Notes: generated by a model not told the origin, from the letters alone. Counted from the first letter of the stretch, positions 1 to 7,570 are shown. The stretch is 64,000 nucleotides of DNA from Bradyrhizobium sp. Ai1a-2 (GCF_000426245.1 NZ_AUEZ01000037.1:1-64000), one strand, 5' to 3'. Made by a program: numbers and translations.

Positions 1-264
1 CGACACCACCGGCACGAACGACAGCGGCTCCGCCGAAGCCGGCAGCACCAACTGGCCCAAACGCGCCCGGCGCCGCCAGTCGTGCACCTGCTGGGGCCGG
101 CAGCCATGGCGACGGGCGACGTCTGTGACAACCGCCCCCGGCTCGAGGCTTTCCGCGGCAATCTGTGCCTTCAAATCATCCGGCCACCGCTTGCGACCTG
201 CGCCAGCATACACTTCGATACGCGGCGACAACGGTCGTCTTATGTCATCCGAATGGTCGTCCAT
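1..264 (-). CDS. tnpA: IS66 family accessory protein TnpA (partial, 3' end outside window)
   Basis: 88 codons are visible, starting with the ATG at 262-264 and open to the window edge. The translation begins MDDHSDDIRRPLSPRIEVYA and continues with a helix-turn-helix of the IS3/IS66 OrfA kind (WPDDLKAQIAAES, then VARRHGCRPQQVHDWRR at about residues 40-57). This small DNA-binding protein is encoded ahead of TnpB and the TnpC transposase in IS66 elements and is needed for transposition of the family. TnpB and TnpC are not in view. The family call rests on the helix-turn-helix, the size of the leader and the GTAAGCG terminus. Confidence 0.8.
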   Translation of the reverse strand, partial: MDDHSDDIRRPLSPRIEVYAGAGRKRWPDDLKAQIAAESLEPGAVVTDVARRHGCRPQQVHDWRRRARLGQLVLPASAEPLSFVPVVS

Positions 265-352
265 TGTAAGCACCCTTGCTGAAGAAGACTCTTCTAACGG
301 TGCTCTTAAGACCCCGCACAAACAATCCGACGGGCCTCTGCGCTACGCTTAC
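1..352 (-). mobile_element. IS66-family insertion sequence, one end only
   Basis: The element runs off the left edge of the window. Its inner end reads GTAAGCGTAGCGCAGAGGCC on the minus strand (333-352), the GTAAGCG-type terminus usual for IS66-family elements. The only gene visible in it is the first, small tnpA-type gene, placed about 90 bases inside the terminus as is normal for the family. The terminus abuts the interior of an ATPase gene at 352/353, so that gene was the insertion target. The other end and any target duplication lie outside the window. Confidence 0.8.
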
Positions 353-1828
353 GGTTCATCCTTATGGAATGTGACTATTTGAACGCTATCGGCCACCATA
401 AAGGTAGACAATACCCCAATGCCGAATCGGCTGATCGCGGAGAAATTGGGGTAAGTCTCTCTAAACTTTGCATCTTGATACCGAGATGAGCCCACGTTCA
501 GAAGATGATTAACAATGATGTCCTGGGTCATGCCGGTGCCATTGTCCTGAACGGACAAAGTCAGATCTTGCGAGTTCCAAGTAATCAGAATCTTACCTGA
601 AACTTCAGAATCTACCGCATCCATTGCAGCTTGGAGTCGCACCGCATCGATCGCGTTCTGTACTAGCTCGCGAATAGCAACGGAGCTATCATTGTATAAC
701 GTGTGCCCCGTAAGAAGATCGAGTATTCTGGCCTGATCGATATGGAACTCGAATGGACTGGGAATGAAGCCAACTGCTTCGACCTCCGAGTCGTCGATTT
801 CGCGCCAAGGAAAGACTAGCTTGTTGACCGTAGCAGCGTTTGCTCTCTGAACAGCGCCATACGAATATTCTAGCTGCTTTGCAGCGTAACTGAGATACGA
901 TGTGAGACCAAAGAACCCGTTCTCGTTGTCGAATTTGGCATAAACGGCGATCGTATTTGACTGCACGTCCGACGTTGCGGCTCCTGTCCTGTCCAATGCT
1001 GGTTTTGGAGATCCCTCTTACTGCGTTTTGCTTCGTCCATTCGATCTGACTAATGGGATCGGTCGGATTGATCATCCTAAACATAACAGATGGCGCCCGC
1101 TGCCTCGTTATCTGTAGAAGATCGACCGTGCGTAGAATGACTGCTGCATAAAGAACATTCGCTGTCTCTGGGGGAGTGCGTCCGTAGGGACGAAAGGGTC
1201 GATACTTCTGAAGATCATCTAGATCATCTAGATTGTGGCTTTCGCAAACGTTAGCTAAATCTCTCCGAAATTCGGAGTCGAGGCCACTGAGCAACCGATC
1301 AAGTTCTACGGCTTGCGCCCTTGCATAACCCAACTCAGTTGCTGCCCTGCCCTCAATCCAGGCACGCACTCTCTTGGCATGATTGAAACGAACAAACTCT
1401 TGATAAAAAAATCGCTCAGCTCGCTCCTTCCCCAAGGCCTCGACTTTCTGCCTATAATCCTTGCCGTCGTTGTGCTTGAACAACACTCCGTTGCAGAATT
1501 CGTCGAAGTTGGCCACATCTCGATTTTGAAACTCCTCTTCGGTAACTATTAGGCCAAGATCGTGAAAATAGATTGCTAGTGTGATCAATAGCCAATCGGC
1601 TGCGGTCATAACTTCCTTGGTCGATTCAGGAATAATCCATTCGAGATCCTCCAGCATAGCTTCAACATGTGAGAAATCATGAACAGTATACTCCGCAAAG
1701 AAGCTATTCCTGCCGAATAAATCCAGAATTTGCTTTACGGATCGCCGTACCTCATGAAGCTGTATCGCAAATGGAATGTATTGAGTTGCAACAAATGCCC
1801 GTTCTTCAGCCTTCGAAAGACCTTCCAT
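353..1828 (-). pseudogene. HD-domain / Hsp90-like ATPase protein, frameshifted and interrupted by IS66
   Basis: The N-terminal part has HD-phosphohydrolase motifs (TVHDFSHVEAML, then AIYFHDLGLI). The C-terminal part is a GHKL/Hsp90-type ATP-binding domain: N box IRELVQNAIDAVR, G1 box VQDNGTGM, G2 region SRFGIGVLSTFM. The two halves are in different frames. The break is at an AAAA run near 1003-1010: dropping one A joins ..AVRGISK to PALDRTGAATSD smoothly. The reading frame then runs into the IS66 end, whose TAA at 349-351 stops it. The start is put at ATG 1826-1828 behind GGGGG; an in-frame TTG lies 12 bases upstream. Base composition is visibly more AT-rich than most of the window, which fits acquisition by transfer. 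Proteins joining an HD domain to an Hsp90-like ATPase occur in bacterial conflict (defence) loci, but a defence role here is inference. With two lesions it is unlikely to be functional. Confidence 0.8.
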
Positions 1829-1952
1829 AGTTTCCCCCAACTTGCCTGCTCGAATTCAAAGCGATTCATCTAACAGTAGCAACCAAAACATCGTTTCAAT
1901 CCTCAACCGTCGATCGACTAGCAATTTTGCTACCGCACCGACCATCAAGCGT

Positions 1953-2095
1953 GGCCCGAAGGGCGCCATCGTCATGCTGCTAAAAGCGCGTCGAATACTG
2001 CTTCGGCAATATCATCGAGGCGTGCGGTAGCATCATGCCACGGAAGCAGATGCAGGTTCGATCCGAGCGGTTCGGGTTGAAGAACGCGGAAATGA
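1953..2095 (+). pseudogene. Decayed fragment of an HlyD-like adaptor gene
   Basis: About 143 bases resemble 3663-3805 of the intact adaptor gene downstream, in the same orientation. The best blocks are CTTCGGCAATATC, ATCATGCC and GAGCGGTTCGGG. In translation, pieces such as PKGAIVMLLKA and IMPRKQMQVRSERFGLK match PKGATVTVLKA and IMPREETQVRPERFGLK of the intact copy, but small shifts separate the pieces and no frame is open throughout. It ends where the truncated toxin gene begins. The stretch between the start of the HD/ATPase pseudogene and this fragment (1829-1952) shows nothing else. Confidence 0.7.
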
Positions 2096-2410
2096 GGCTG
2101 CGATCAGATAGTCCTAATGGCCGATCGGCGTGCTTTTGCTTTCCAGGTCGGCACGGATTTCGCCGGCATGCATCGCATCGTCGGTTTCGAACGGGAGAAC
2201 ATCGATGCCCAGATCAAGAAACCGCTCGAGCAGGCGTTCGTTGTGCTCGCGCCGGCCGCTCTTGGCGAAGCCATAGCGCATCTCAAAGAGCGCGACGACC
2301 GGCAGCGCAACCGGAGTGCCGGCCCGTATCTGCTCTCCGAGCCGATGGCGAAGCGATGAATGTCGCCTGTTCAAGATCCAGATGACGATGTTGGTGTCGA
2401 GGCAGATCAT
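2096..2410 (-). pseudogene. vapC: VapC-type PIN-domain toxin, truncated
   Basis: PIN-domain ribonuclease of a VapBC module. The N-terminal acidic motif MICLDTNIVIWIL (Asp5) and a second acidic residue (Glu43 in LFEMRYGFAK) are present. The frame stops after TPIGH at residue 98 (TAG, 2114-2116), whereas PIN toxins are usually about 130 residues. Beyond the stop the same frame reads DYLIAAS, the usual third PIN motif, before similarity ends at the adaptor remnant near 2095. So there is both a nonsense change and loss of the 3' third, including the last acidic residue. The start overlaps the antitoxin stop by 4 bases (2407-2410), the normal coupling. A toxin lacking the third motif is expected to be inactive. 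Confidence 0.75.
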
Positions 2411-2667
2411 TCGTCGAAGAAGACGCGCGGATCCGGTTCGGCCGGCGGCTCGTCCGGGATGCCGTCGGGCAGAAAGTCCTTCGCCCCGAGCGCGTCAAGC
2501 TCGGCCCAGAACTTGTCGAGATCAATCGGCGGCTTCTTGATCGGCTCGAGGATCACCTTGTCGCCGATCTTGCTGACACGCACCTCGCTGCCCTCGAAAC
2601 GAAACTCCTTGGGCAAGCGCACGGCCTGGCTGCGGCCATGCATGAACAATTTGGCGGTTGCAGTCAT
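2407..2667 (-). CDS. vapB: VapB/MazE-type antitoxin (AbrB-like fold)
   Basis: 86 residues. The N-terminal half, MTATAKLFMHGRSQAVRLPK followed by EFRFEGSEVRVSKIGDKVIL, is a swapped-hairpin AbrB/MazE DNA-binding domain with the GRSQAVRLPK signature of VapB proteins. The acidic, proline-rich C-terminal tail (PDGIPDEPPAEPDP) is the part that would clamp the toxin. The start ATG at 2665-2667 follows GGAGAGGCGG on the minus strand. It would be the first gene of a VapBC operon, repressing its own promoter, but its partner toxin is truncated, so this antitoxin appears orphaned. Confidence 0.85.
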   Translation of the reverse strand: MTATAKLFMHGRSQAVRLPKEFRFEGSEVRVSKIGDKVILEPIKKPPIDLDKFWAELDALGAKDFLPDGIPDEPPAEPDPRVFFDE

Positions 2668-2751
2668 GATCCGCCTCTCCGATTTTGATAGATACTCGTG
2701 GTATATGTCGCGGTTCGCTTGGCGCGTTCAAGGACCAAAAACCCGCACGCT

Positions 2752-3156
2752 TTACGCCGTGCGTTCAACAAACGGATTGATGATCCTTACCCCGCCGATG
2801 GCGCGGCCGTGCTGCATGTCCTCGCTGTAGACGGTCGCACAGCCGGCCTCGATCGCGGCTGCGACGATCAGGGCGTCGTAGAAGGACAGACGATTTTCTT
2901 CGGCAAGCGTTCGCGCCAAGACGTGGAGTTCGAATGTCAGCGCGAGTGGAGGATCGAGCACAGTAAGGATGTCGGAGATGGCGTCGGAAATATCGTCCCA
3001 ATCGTGCTGCAGCTTGCATCGCGCGACCGCGGTGAACTCATTGAGCACCTGGACGCTGAGCTTGCCGCCTTGGGCCAGCAAGGCGCGCGACTGGTCGGCT
3101 TTGGGACCGGTCTGTTGGGCGTAGATCAGGATGTTGGTGTCGAGGAAAGCGCTCAC
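2752..3156 (-). CDS. vapC: PIN-domain ribonuclease toxin (VapC-type)
   Basis: 134 residues, full length for the family. The PIN acidic residues can be placed: Asp6 (FLDTNIL), Glu40 (VLNEFTAV), Asp94 (SFYDALIVAAA) and Asp113 (YSEDMQHG), with the ending GVRIINPF typical of these toxins. Family members cleave tRNA or rRNA when released from the antitoxin; the target here cannot be read from sequence. The start overlaps the upstream antitoxin stop by 4 bases (3153-3156), so the two are translationally coupled. Unlike the neighbouring VapC this one looks intact, so this pair is the candidate active module. Confidence 0.9.
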   Translation of the reverse strand: MSAFLDTNILIYAQQTGPKADQSRALLAQGGKLSVQVLNEFTAVARCKLQHDWDDISDAISDILTVLDPPLALTFELHVLARTLAEENRLSFYDALIVAAAIEAGCATVYSEDMQHGRAIGGVRIINPFVERTA

Positions 3157-3386
3157 CGCGCGTTGGCCTCGTCGCGATCGAACCGATAGCCTTCGGGGAG
3201 CGTCCAGTTGCGCGCGGCCATCCGTTCAAGCGCGCGGCGGCGCTGAGCTTCCCTGGTTTCGACCTCGATCGTGCCGGCCTTGGCGGCGACCACGCGGAGT
3301 TCGTCGCCCTCCTTGAGGCCGAGTTGATCGACCAGCGCCTTGGGCAGGCGCACCGCAAGGCTGTTACCCCATCTCGAAACCTGCAT
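3153..3386 (-). CDS. vapB: AbrB/MazE-type antitoxin (VapB)
   Basis: 77 residues from the ATG at 3384-3386, which follows GGAGG on the minus strand; an open frame extends upstream to 3440 but without a comparable ribosome site. The protein starts MQVSRWGNSLAVRLPKALVD, the standard AbrB-like antitoxin motif (WGNSLAVRLPK), followed by LGLKEGDELRVV. The C-terminal part (RMAARNWTLPEGYRFDRDEA) is the probable toxin-binding tail. It precedes and overlaps the PIN toxin gene. Such antitoxins neutralise the toxin and, with it, repress the operon; a short inverted repeat just upstream (3403-3419) fits an autoregulatory operator. Confidence 0.88.
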   Translation of the reverse strand: MQVSRWGNSLAVRLPKALVDQLGLKEGDELRVVAAKAGTIEVETREAQRRRALERMAARNWTLPEGYRFDRDEANAR

Positions 3387-3402
3387 TGCCGCCTCCACCA
3401 TA

Positions 3403-3419
3403 TACATTTTCAGCATGTA
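3403..3419 (-). promoter_or_regulatory. Candidate operator/promoter of the second vapBC module
   Basis: TACAT-N7-ATGTA (3403-3407 and 3415-3419) is a perfect short inverted repeat in an AT-rich patch (TATATGATCTACATGC on the minus strand), 17-33 bases upstream of the vapB start. VapBC operons are normally autorepressed by binding to such repeats overlapping the promoter. Assignment is by position and symmetry only. Confidence 0.45.
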
Positions 3420-3555
3420 GATCATATAAAGGATCCGCACCCGCCTTCAAGTGTTCAACCGCGACACCCCGCGGACGGCGAGAACGGTGCGCCGCTTGGC
3501 TGGCGCGACGGTCATCTGATATCGATAGCGGCCCGATTTTCGCAGTGGAACGCAG

Positions 3556-4443
3556 ATGATGCCTCGCGCGCACGATGTTTTGGCGAAATTGCCAACTTTG
3601 CTGCTTGGATCGGCGCTTCTCCTCTCTGCCCAACCCACCCTCGCCGCCGAGGAGCCCGAGTCCCCCAAAGGCGCCACGGTCACCGTGCTCAAAGCCTCGA
3701 AAACCTGCTTCGGCAATATCGTCGAGGTGTCCGGGATCATCATGCCGCGGGAGGAGACGCAGGTGCGCCCCGAGCGGTTCGGGCTGAAGGTGGCGGAGGT
3801 GATGGCGGACCCGGGGGATAATGTTACCGCGGGGCAGCAGCTGGCGCGGCTGAACCTGCCGGAGGGCGGGCAGCTCAACATCACCGCGCCCGTGGCGGGG
3901 ACGATCTCGACCTCGAGCGCGATCGTCGGCACGATCGCCGGCGGCAAAGGCGAGGCGCTGTTCTCGATCATCGCGCGCAACGAGTTCGACCTGATCGGCA
4001 TGGTGCCGACGCGGGATCTCGGCAAGCTGCAGCCGAACCAGACGGCGCAGATCACGGTCATCGGCGCCGGCGAGATGGACGGCAAGGTGCGGCGCGTGGC
4101 GCCGACGGTGGAGCCGAACAGCCAGCTCGGCCAGGTGGTCGTCGGCATCAACGCCCCCCGGCGGCTGCTGGTGAATTCATCCGGCCGCGCGCAGATCAAG
4201 ACCGGGCAGAGCTGCGGCGTCGCGCTGCCGCTGACCGCGATCCTCTATGGCTCCGCCGGCACCGTGGTGCAGGTGGTCAAGCACGACCGCGTCGAGACAC
4301 GGCGGGTGGAGACCGGGCTGATGCAGGCCGGCCAGGTCGAGATCCGCAACGGCGTGCAGGAAGGCGACATCGTGGTGGCGCGCGCCGGCGCGCTGCTGCG
4401 CGAGGGCGACCCGGTGCGGCCGGTGATGGCGGAAGCGAAATAG
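3556..4443 (+). CDS. HlyD/MFP-like periplasmic adaptor protein
   Basis: 295 residues with a signal peptide (hydrophobic stretch LLLGSALLLSAQPTLAA, cleavage near residue 31). Then come a short lipoyl/barrel-sandwich half (VSGIIMPREETQVRPERFGL; VMADPGDNVTAGQQLARLNL), the second lipoyl half (LNITAPVAGTIS) and beta-barrel and membrane-proximal regions (DLGKLQPNQTAQITVIG; GTVVQVVKHDRVETRRVETG; GVQEGDIVVARAGALLREGD). This is the layout of adaptors that link an inner-membrane pump to an outer-membrane channel. The coiled-coil hairpin is essentially absent, so it is short for an RND adaptor. No pump gene is adjacent, so its partner is unknown. A decayed piece of a paralogue lies 1.6 kb upstream. Start choice: ATG 3556, with a second ATG immediately after. 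Confidence 0.8.
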   Translation: MMPRAHDVLAKLPTLLLGSALLLSAQPTLAAEEPESPKGATVTVLKASKTCFGNIVEVSGIIMPREETQVRPERFGLKVAEVMADPGDNVTAGQQLARLNLPEGGQLNITAPVAGTISTSSAIVGTIAGGKGEALFSIIARNEFDLIGMVPTRDLGKLQPNQTAQITVIGAGEMDGKVRRVAPTVEPNSQLGQVVVGINAPRRLLVNSSGRAQIKTGQSCGVALPLTAILYGSAGTVVQVVKHDRVETRRVETGLMQAGQVEIRNGVQEGDIVVARAGALLREGDPVRPVMAEAK

Positions 4444-4556
4444 CGAGTGGCGAATAGCAGGATGGGCGAATAGGGAGTGGCGAATAGCGAAGGAAGTGGC
4501 TGACTTCTTCCCTATTCGCTATTCGCTACTCGCCGACCGCTATTCGCCAATCTCAC
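4444..4556. repeat. Palindromic intergenic repeat, GGCGAATAG type
   Basis: Several direct copies of GGCGAATAG (near 4449, 4465, 4479) face inverted copies (CTATTCGCTATTCGC, CTATTCGCC) across GAAGTGGCTGACTTC, so the whole can fold into a long hairpin between two convergent genes. A sister copy sits at 7488-7570. It probably acts as a bidirectional terminator. Confidence 0.7.
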
Positions 4557-5389
4557 CCGCCGATGCGGATGTCTTCCAGGAGCGAGGAGGAGACGGAGGG
4601 GACCTGCTCGCCTTCGCTGGAGCGGGAGATCGAGACGCGGGTCTTGTTGAAGGCGGACTCGATGCCGGGCTGGGTCTTCAGATTGGTGAGGAGCTCGGAG
4701 ACCAGCACGCTGTTGGCGACCTTGGGCTCGTCGATGACCTTGCCCGGCGTTGCCGATGATATCACCAGCGTGTTCTCGGGCGGGCTGATCGGGGCGAGGC
4801 CGTGGCTGTAGGAGCGAAAGCGGCGCTCATAGGGGTTGCGGCGGGAGGCATCGAGCACCACGAGCTTGGCCTTCGCGCCCTTCTCGTCCATCGCGCTCAG
4901 GATCCGCTCGACGCTGAGGCCATCGCGGCGGACATCGGATTCCTTCCAGATCGCGGCGTCGACCGGGAGCATGAAGCTCTCGCTGCCGGCCTGCACGCCG
5001 AAGCCGCCGAAGAACAGCATCACCACGGTGTCCGGCCCGACCTTCGCCTTCAGGCGGTCGACGGCGCGGCTCATGTCGTCCTTGGTGGCGTCCTCGACCA
5101 CGTCGACATCGAAGCCGCTCGCCCGCAGCGCCGCGCCCAGGTCGCGGGCATCGTTGATCGGCTGCTGCAGCGGATGGTTCGCGTCGGGGTAATGGCCGTT
5201 GCCGATGATCAGCGCAACGCGGGACGACTGGGCGGGCACGCCGCCCTGCTCGGTCGTGACAACCTTGGGGGCTTCGAGCGGCCGCTTGTTCAGCGCAGCA
5301 TGCGCACCGATCGCCAGCGACACCATCGCAACGCAGGCGGCGGCGACGATGAACGTGCGGTGGGAAAGGGAAAGCTGCCTGAGCTTCAT
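4553..5389 (-). CDS. Caspase-like (peptidase C14 fold) protein lacking catalytic residues
   Basis: 278 residues from ATG 5387-5389; the frame is open a further 51 bases upstream. A signal peptide or single membrane anchor (FIVAAACVAMVSLAIGAHA) is followed by a caspase/metacaspase p20-like domain: SRVALIIGNGHYPDANHPLQ, INDARDLGAALRASGFDV, and the two strands that normally carry the catalytic dyad. Where active members have S-G-H-G the protein has FFGGFGVQ (Phe130 in the His position). Where they have LDACR it has LDASRRNPY (Ser182 in the Cys position). Both changes make cysteine-peptidase activity unlikely. The C-terminal region (TPGIESAFNKTRVSISRSSEGEQ) matches the usual end of bacterial caspase-family proteins. 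It is probably an exported pseudoenzyme, perhaps a binding or scaffold protein. It is convergent with the adaptor gene. Confidence 0.85.
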   Translation of the reverse strand: MKLRQLSLSHRTFIVAAACVAMVSLAIGAHAALNKRPLEAPKVVTTEQGGVPAQSSRVALIIGNGHYPDANHPLQQPINDARDLGAALRASGFDVDVVEDATKDDMSRAVDRLKAKVGPDTVVMLFFGGFGVQAGSESFMLPVDAAIWKESDVRRDGLSVERILSAMDEKGAKAKLVVLDASRRNPYERRFRSYSHGLAPISPPENTLVISSATPGKVIDEPKVANSVLVSELLTNLKTQPGIESAFNKTRVSISRSSEGEQVPSVSSSLLEDIRIGG

Positions 5390-5418
5390 GCGTTTCTGAT
5401 CCCAATCGTTGACCAAGG

Positions 5419-5436
5419 CGCGACTGTATAGTCGCG
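5419..5436. promoter_or_regulatory. Perfect inverted repeat upstream of the caspase-like gene
   Basis: CGCGACT-GTAT-AGTCGCG, 7-base perfect arms, 30 bases ahead of the caspase-like start codon. The position suits an operator or a leader hairpin; no regulator can be assigned. Confidence 0.4.
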
Positions 5437-5440
5437 TCAA

Positions 5441-5774
5441 AGCCGTCTGTGGTTTTAGGGGTTGCCTGATCGAGTGCCGTCAGATTGTGCTCAATTTGCG
5501 GCGCCGCAACACAGAAACCCTTAACCTGCGAAGCCTTCCGGGGCAACCTGATTCGCCCCTCCAGCCTTATCCGTAATGCACCGGAGGTAGGATTGTGCCA
5601 AAACGCGGCAATGTATGTGACTAACATCACATTTGTGTTTTGCGCGATTTTGTGCTGCGATTCAAAGGTTTGGGGGGCTTCTGGGTGGGGCCTCCTTGGA
5701 TAGCGCAGGATTTTTTCGGGCCGAGGCCGGTTCCCGGCCTCGCGAGAAGATCATGCGTGCCAGAAAGGGGTCGC
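5441..5774. other. Divergent intergenic region
   Basis: 334 bases between the divergently transcribed caspase-like gene and the 575-residue protein gene. It contains the CRP-type site at 5616-5631 and a GC-rich hairpin (GAGGCCGG-TT-CCCGGCCTC, about 5723-5741) close to the downstream gene. No gene is seen in it. Confidence 0.6.
5616..5631 (+). promoter_or_regulatory. CRP-type binding site
   Basis: TGTGA-CTAACA-TCACA is an exact match to the TGTGA-N6-TCACA consensus of CRP-family regulators, 144 bases before the start of the downstream gene and 227 bases from the divergent one. Crp/Fnr-family genes occur elsewhere in this window, but a link to them is not shown. Confidence 0.55.
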
Positions 5775-7502
5775 ATGGGCTTTCATGACATTGCGGGGGC
5801 GGTATGCCGGTCGCTGACGGTCCGGAAGGACGGGCCGTCGCTTTATGACGTCTGCGATCCCCTATTGCTGAAATATCGCGGCGGCGATGCGCATCTGGGA
5901 AAATTCTACCGGACCGCGATCGGTAATCCGGCACTACGCGGCCTGCTGCGGCGGACCGGCCTGTCGGCGCTCCGCGACAACGCGCGGCTCGGCGCGCTGC
6001 AGGCAGCGCTGCGCGAGGCGCGCGACGCCGAGGCGCCGGACTGGATGGCGATCGGCGCGCCTGTCGCCGCGCTGATGGAAGACATCGACGTGCGGCATCC
6101 TCAGCCCGCAGCCGCGGCTCCGGCGCAGGCGCCCGCGGCCGCCGAGATCGAGCGCGTGATCCGGGCCTGCGGCGCGCATCTGTTGCGTGCGTATGCCAAG
6201 AACGGCTTCATCCCGACCTATGCGGCGTTCAACCTGATCGGCGATGCCGACATGGGCGGGCGCGAACTGTCGATGGCGCTGACCGGGCTGAACTCGCGCG
6301 GCTACAAGAATTCGACATTGCTGTTCAACCTCGCGCGCATCTTCATCGCGCATTCGCCGGCGCGCGCGCTGATCAACCCGCCCTGGCGCGGGATCGCCGA
6401 GCCGATGTGGCAGCCGATGCAGATCCGCCACCGCTCGGCCTATTACGATGCGTTCTTCACCGAGGCGCTGCTCGGCTTCATCGAGACCGGGCTCGCCTCG
6501 AGCGCGGAGACCAGCGCCGCGCGCGGGGCGATCGCCGACATGGTCGACTTCTGCCTGTCGGTCAGCGCCGAGGAGGTGCCCTCGCACGACGGCTCGACGG
6601 TGAATGTGATCACGGCGCTGGCCCCTCTGCCGCATCCGCGCTTCTCGCGCTTCTTTGCCCATATCAAGCAGGATCTCGGCTTCGGCATCTATGTGCCTGA
6701 CTGTGACACCACCGCCTGCTCGTTCTCGGCGGCGACGCAGGCCGGCAGCGAGCATCCGATCCTCAAGCAGCCGCTTTTGGATTTCTATCGCGGCTACCAG
6801 GTGCGGAGTGGCGCGAACGAGCCGCGCGTCACCGTGCCGCTGAACGACAATGTCGATTACGAGGGCGGCGTCGTCACCTGGATCGACAATCTCGCCGGCG
6901 ACCGTCCCTACGGCAACGACCTCGATCCTACGCTCAATCTCGACATCCTCGAAGTCAGCTTCCGCAACCTCAAGCGCTGGCGGATTTTGGAGACGCCGCA
7001 GCGATTGGAGACGGTGCACCGCATCATCGATTTCCAGCGGCGGCTGGTGGAAAGCGGCGCGTTCAGGAATCCGCGCTCGCATATCTACTACCTGCCGGAG
7101 CTTTATTGCGCCTATTTCGGCCGCTGCTACGCCGCCTTCATCGCGCTGCCGCTGGCGGCGCAGCGCGTGATCGATCCGACCGGGGCGTTCGCGATGATCC
7201 GCGCGCAGGTGCTGCTCTACGTGCAGCAGGAATTGATCGCCTATGAGATGAACGCGTTTGACGCCGCGCTGGCGCTGATGGCGCTGGCGCACCTCGGCGC
7301 CGAGGTCGCAACGTTCACGCCGGCGCTGCACTGCGTCGTCGCGAGCTTCGGCGAAGGCGGCGGGCGCTCCCCGTACAAGGCCTATGAGTGGAACAAGATG
7401 AAGACGCCGACGCGGATCCTGGTGGGCGGGCCGGAGGTGACCTCGGCCTTCGTGCTGATGGCGCTGGCGCTGGCACGGAAGCGAATGGTGAGTGGCGAAT
7501 AG
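5775..7502 (+). CDS. Conserved-looking protein of unknown function (575 residues)
   Basis: The start is placed at ATG 5775, preceded by AAGGGG at a good distance; the frame is open from 5640 but the extra 45 residues look non-coding. I do not recognise a family. The protein is soluble, with no signal peptide, and rich in aromatic and helical stretches. Segments such as YYLPELYCAYFGRCYAAFIA, VPDCDTTACSFSAATQAGSE and NVDYEGGVVTWIDN with repeated helix pairs recall alpha/alpha-toroid enzymes (terpene-cyclase or glycosidase-like), but this is only an impression. The last residues (VSGE) and the TAG stop are encoded by the GGCGAATAG repeat that begins there. It is a single gene behind a CRP-type site, so it may respond to carbon state. 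Confidence 0.75.
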   Translation: MGFHDIAGAVCRSLTVRKDGPSLYDVCDPLLLKYRGGDAHLGKFYRTAIGNPALRGLLRRTGLSALRDNARLGALQAALREARDAEAPDWMAIGAPVAALMEDIDVRHPQPAAAAPAQAPAAAEIERVIRACGAHLLRAYAKNGFIPTYAAFNLIGDADMGGRELSMALTGLNSRGYKNSTLLFNLARIFIAHSPARALINPPWRGIAEPMWQPMQIRHRSAYYDAFFTEALLGFIETGLASSAETSAARGAIADMVDFCLSVSAEEVPSHDGSTVNVITALAPLPHPRFSRFFAHIKQDLGFGIYVPDCDTTACSFSAATQAGSEHPILKQPLLDFYRGYQVRSGANEPRVTVPLNDNVDYEGGVVTWIDNLAGDRPYGNDLDPTLNLDILEVSFRNLKRWRILETPQRLETVHRIIDFQRRLVESGAFRNPRSHIYYLPELYCAYFGRCYAAFIALPLAAQRVIDPTGAFAMIRAQVLLYVQQELIAYEMNAFDAALALMALAHLGAEVATFTPALHCVVASFGEGGGRSPYKAYEWNKMKTPTRILVGGPEVTSAFVLMALALARKRMVSGE

Positions 7503-7570
7503 CGAATGGAGAATGTGGGGCATGGTCGGACCTTCCCCTACTCGCCACTCCCTATTCGCCATTCGCCACC
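7488..7570. repeat. Palindromic intergenic repeat, GGCGAATAG type (second copy)
   Basis: GTGGCGAATAGCGAATGG faces CTCGCCACTCCCTATTCGCC and ATTCGCCACC in inverted order, as in the copy at 4444-4556. Its first GGCGAATAG supplies the stop codon of the preceding gene. It can fold as a hairpin and probably ends transcription. Confidence 0.7.

Noticed and set aside
1842..2030. 62-codon plus-strand frame after the HD/ATPase pseudogene
   Set aside because: Its 3' part is the decayed adaptor fragment read through in one frame.
1..4443. Left region considered as a prophage or integrative element
   Set aside because: No integrase, phage structural gene or tRNA attachment site is visible; only an IS66 end and toxin-antitoxin genes are.
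5934..7562. Long minus-strand open frame (about 540 codons) opposite the 575-residue protein gene
   Set aside because: It is the antisense shadow of a GC-rich gene: arginine- and histidine-rich, without motifs or ribosome site. The plus-strand gene has a good start.
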